Shown here: positions 21,919 through 22,424 of the stretch, piece after piece
Position numbering within the stretch: position 1 is the stretch's first letter
Layout: each line of letters opens with the position of its first letter
Assembly (NCBI GenBank): GCA_051657905.1
Contig: JBOFLO010000024.1
Coordinates: 1-22,424, forward strand
Direction of reading: 5' to 3'
DNA length: 22,424 bases
Origin: JBOFLO01 sp051657905
Lineage (GTDB): Bacteria > Patescibacteriota > Gracilibacteria > UBA1369
Notes under the pieces: generated by a model
Database searches by the model: none
Seen by the model: only the letters and a program-made list of their open reading frames with translations
What the model was told of the DNA's origin: nothing
Program-made: the position numbers and the translations under genes

Positions 21919-22424
21919 TTAGGGGTGTTTTGGGAATTCGACTTGAGGATATTTTTTAATTTCGGTGAAGAGGATTGTTTTGATTTCTTCTAGGCGTTCA
22001 GTTGTTGGGGCTTCGGCGAATACTGTTAGGTATGGGGAGGTGTTGGAGCAGCGGATGACGGCCCAGCTGTCTTGGTCGAAGTTGATGCGTACGCCGTCGA
22101 TGGTTAGGCAGTCGTGGAGTTTTTGGAAATGTTCGCAGATTTCTTTAACTACTTGGAATTTTTGATTGTCGGGGCAGTAGAGTTTGTATTCCGGGAGATT
22201 TGGAAGTTCAGGTGTGTCGGCGAAAGTTTGGGAGAAGGTTTGAGATAATTTGCTAAGTGCTTCTGCTACTTTGCAGGCGGCGAACATGCCGTCGTCGAAA
22301 CCGTAGTAGTTGAAATGTTTGGCGCCAAGGAAAAGATGGCCGCTTTTTTCTCCGGCTAAAGTACCTTTTTCTTCGCGAATTCTTGCTTCAATGAAAGAGT
22401 GTCCGGTGCGGGACATGATTGGTT
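21919..22424 (-). CDS. phosphomannomutase/phosphoglucomutase, C-terminal part (5' end outside window)
   Basis: Alpha-D-phosphohexomutase, which interconverts hexose 6- and 1-phosphates for sugar-nucleotide and glycan synthesis in the cytoplasm. Seen: about 168 codons open to the right edge. SRTGHSFIEARIREE and AGEKSGHLFL are the domain 3 sugar-recognition segment (family 'GHsfIk' and 'GEmSGH', here GEKSGH), followed by FDDGMFAACKVAEALSKL, and IRCSNTSPYLTVFAEA is the phosphate-binding loop of domain 4 (family 'RxSNTxP'). The internal ATG at 22416 is not the real start, since the conserved core with the active-site Ser lies upstream and the frame stays open. Assignment to PMM/PGM (ManB/AlgC-like) rather than GlmM rests on the GEKSGH form. 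Confidence 0.88.
   Translation of the reverse strand, partial: PIMSRTGHSFIEARIREEKGTLAGEKSGHLFLGAKHFNYYGFDDGMFAACKVAEALSKLSQTFSQTFADTPELPNLPEYKLYCPDNQKFQVVKEICEHFQKLHDCLTIDGVRINFDQDSWAVIRCSNTSPYLTVFAEAPTTERLEEIKTILFTEIKKYPQVEFPKHP

Overview
The window looks like chromosomal DNA of a small-genome, AT-rich bacterium, most likely a Patescibacteria/CPR lineage (my guess is the Peregrinibacteria/Gracilibacteria side). The reasons are a secreted protein of a type I associate with CPR genomes (aromatic 'AW-x-D-x-x-GW' repeats), tight packing, and a near absence of Shine-Dalgarno sequences in front of the housekeeping genes. The standard code fits: long conserved genes such as pheT run without in-frame UGA.

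Layout. 1-1317 (-): O-antigen ligase/polymerase-like membrane protein, cut by the left edge. 1363-4451 (+): O-methyltransferase, then an 822-residue protein I do not recognise. 4448-6133 (-): KefB-type cation/proton antiporter, sharing its stop bases tail-to-tail with the unknown gene. 6217-7395 (+): NYN-type nuclease-like protein whose domain is split by a long insert; its promoter overlaps that of the antiporter. 7405-12793 (-): a wall/envelope operon (class A PBP, phosphodiester glycosidase lipoprotein, metallophosphoesterase, EngB GTPase). 12916-16408 (-): pheS-pheT, closed by a terminator. 16463-18254 (+): three tandem cassettes described below. 18328-18603 (-): HU. 18981-21767 (+): large secreted surface protein. 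21791-21877: perfect 34-bp inverted repeat. 21919-22424 (-): end of a phosphohexomutase gene.

The most interesting part is 16463-18254. Three unrelated-looking small proteins (104, 91 and 193 aa; two membrane-anchored, all rich in predicted coiled coil) each sit in the same frame of non-coding sequence: a sigma70-like promoter, a roughly 50-nt leader that folds in all three copies into the same three-helix stem (P1-P2-P3) with compensatory changes, a conserved tail TGTCA(C/T)TCGAAA, a Shine-Dalgarno, the ORF, then a terminator hairpin with the same internal loop. The tail is complementary to a conserved motif just before the terminator in copy 1, nearly so in copy 3. I cannot name this leader RNA; it is a candidate undescribed cis-regulatory element with its own small regulon.

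Elsewhere, recognisable promoters sit so close to the genes that mRNA leaders should be only about 12-30 nt and lack a Shine-Dalgarno. That pattern also decides several starts (antiporter 6133, NYN protein 6217, PBP 12793, HU 18603), all shorter than the longest open frames.
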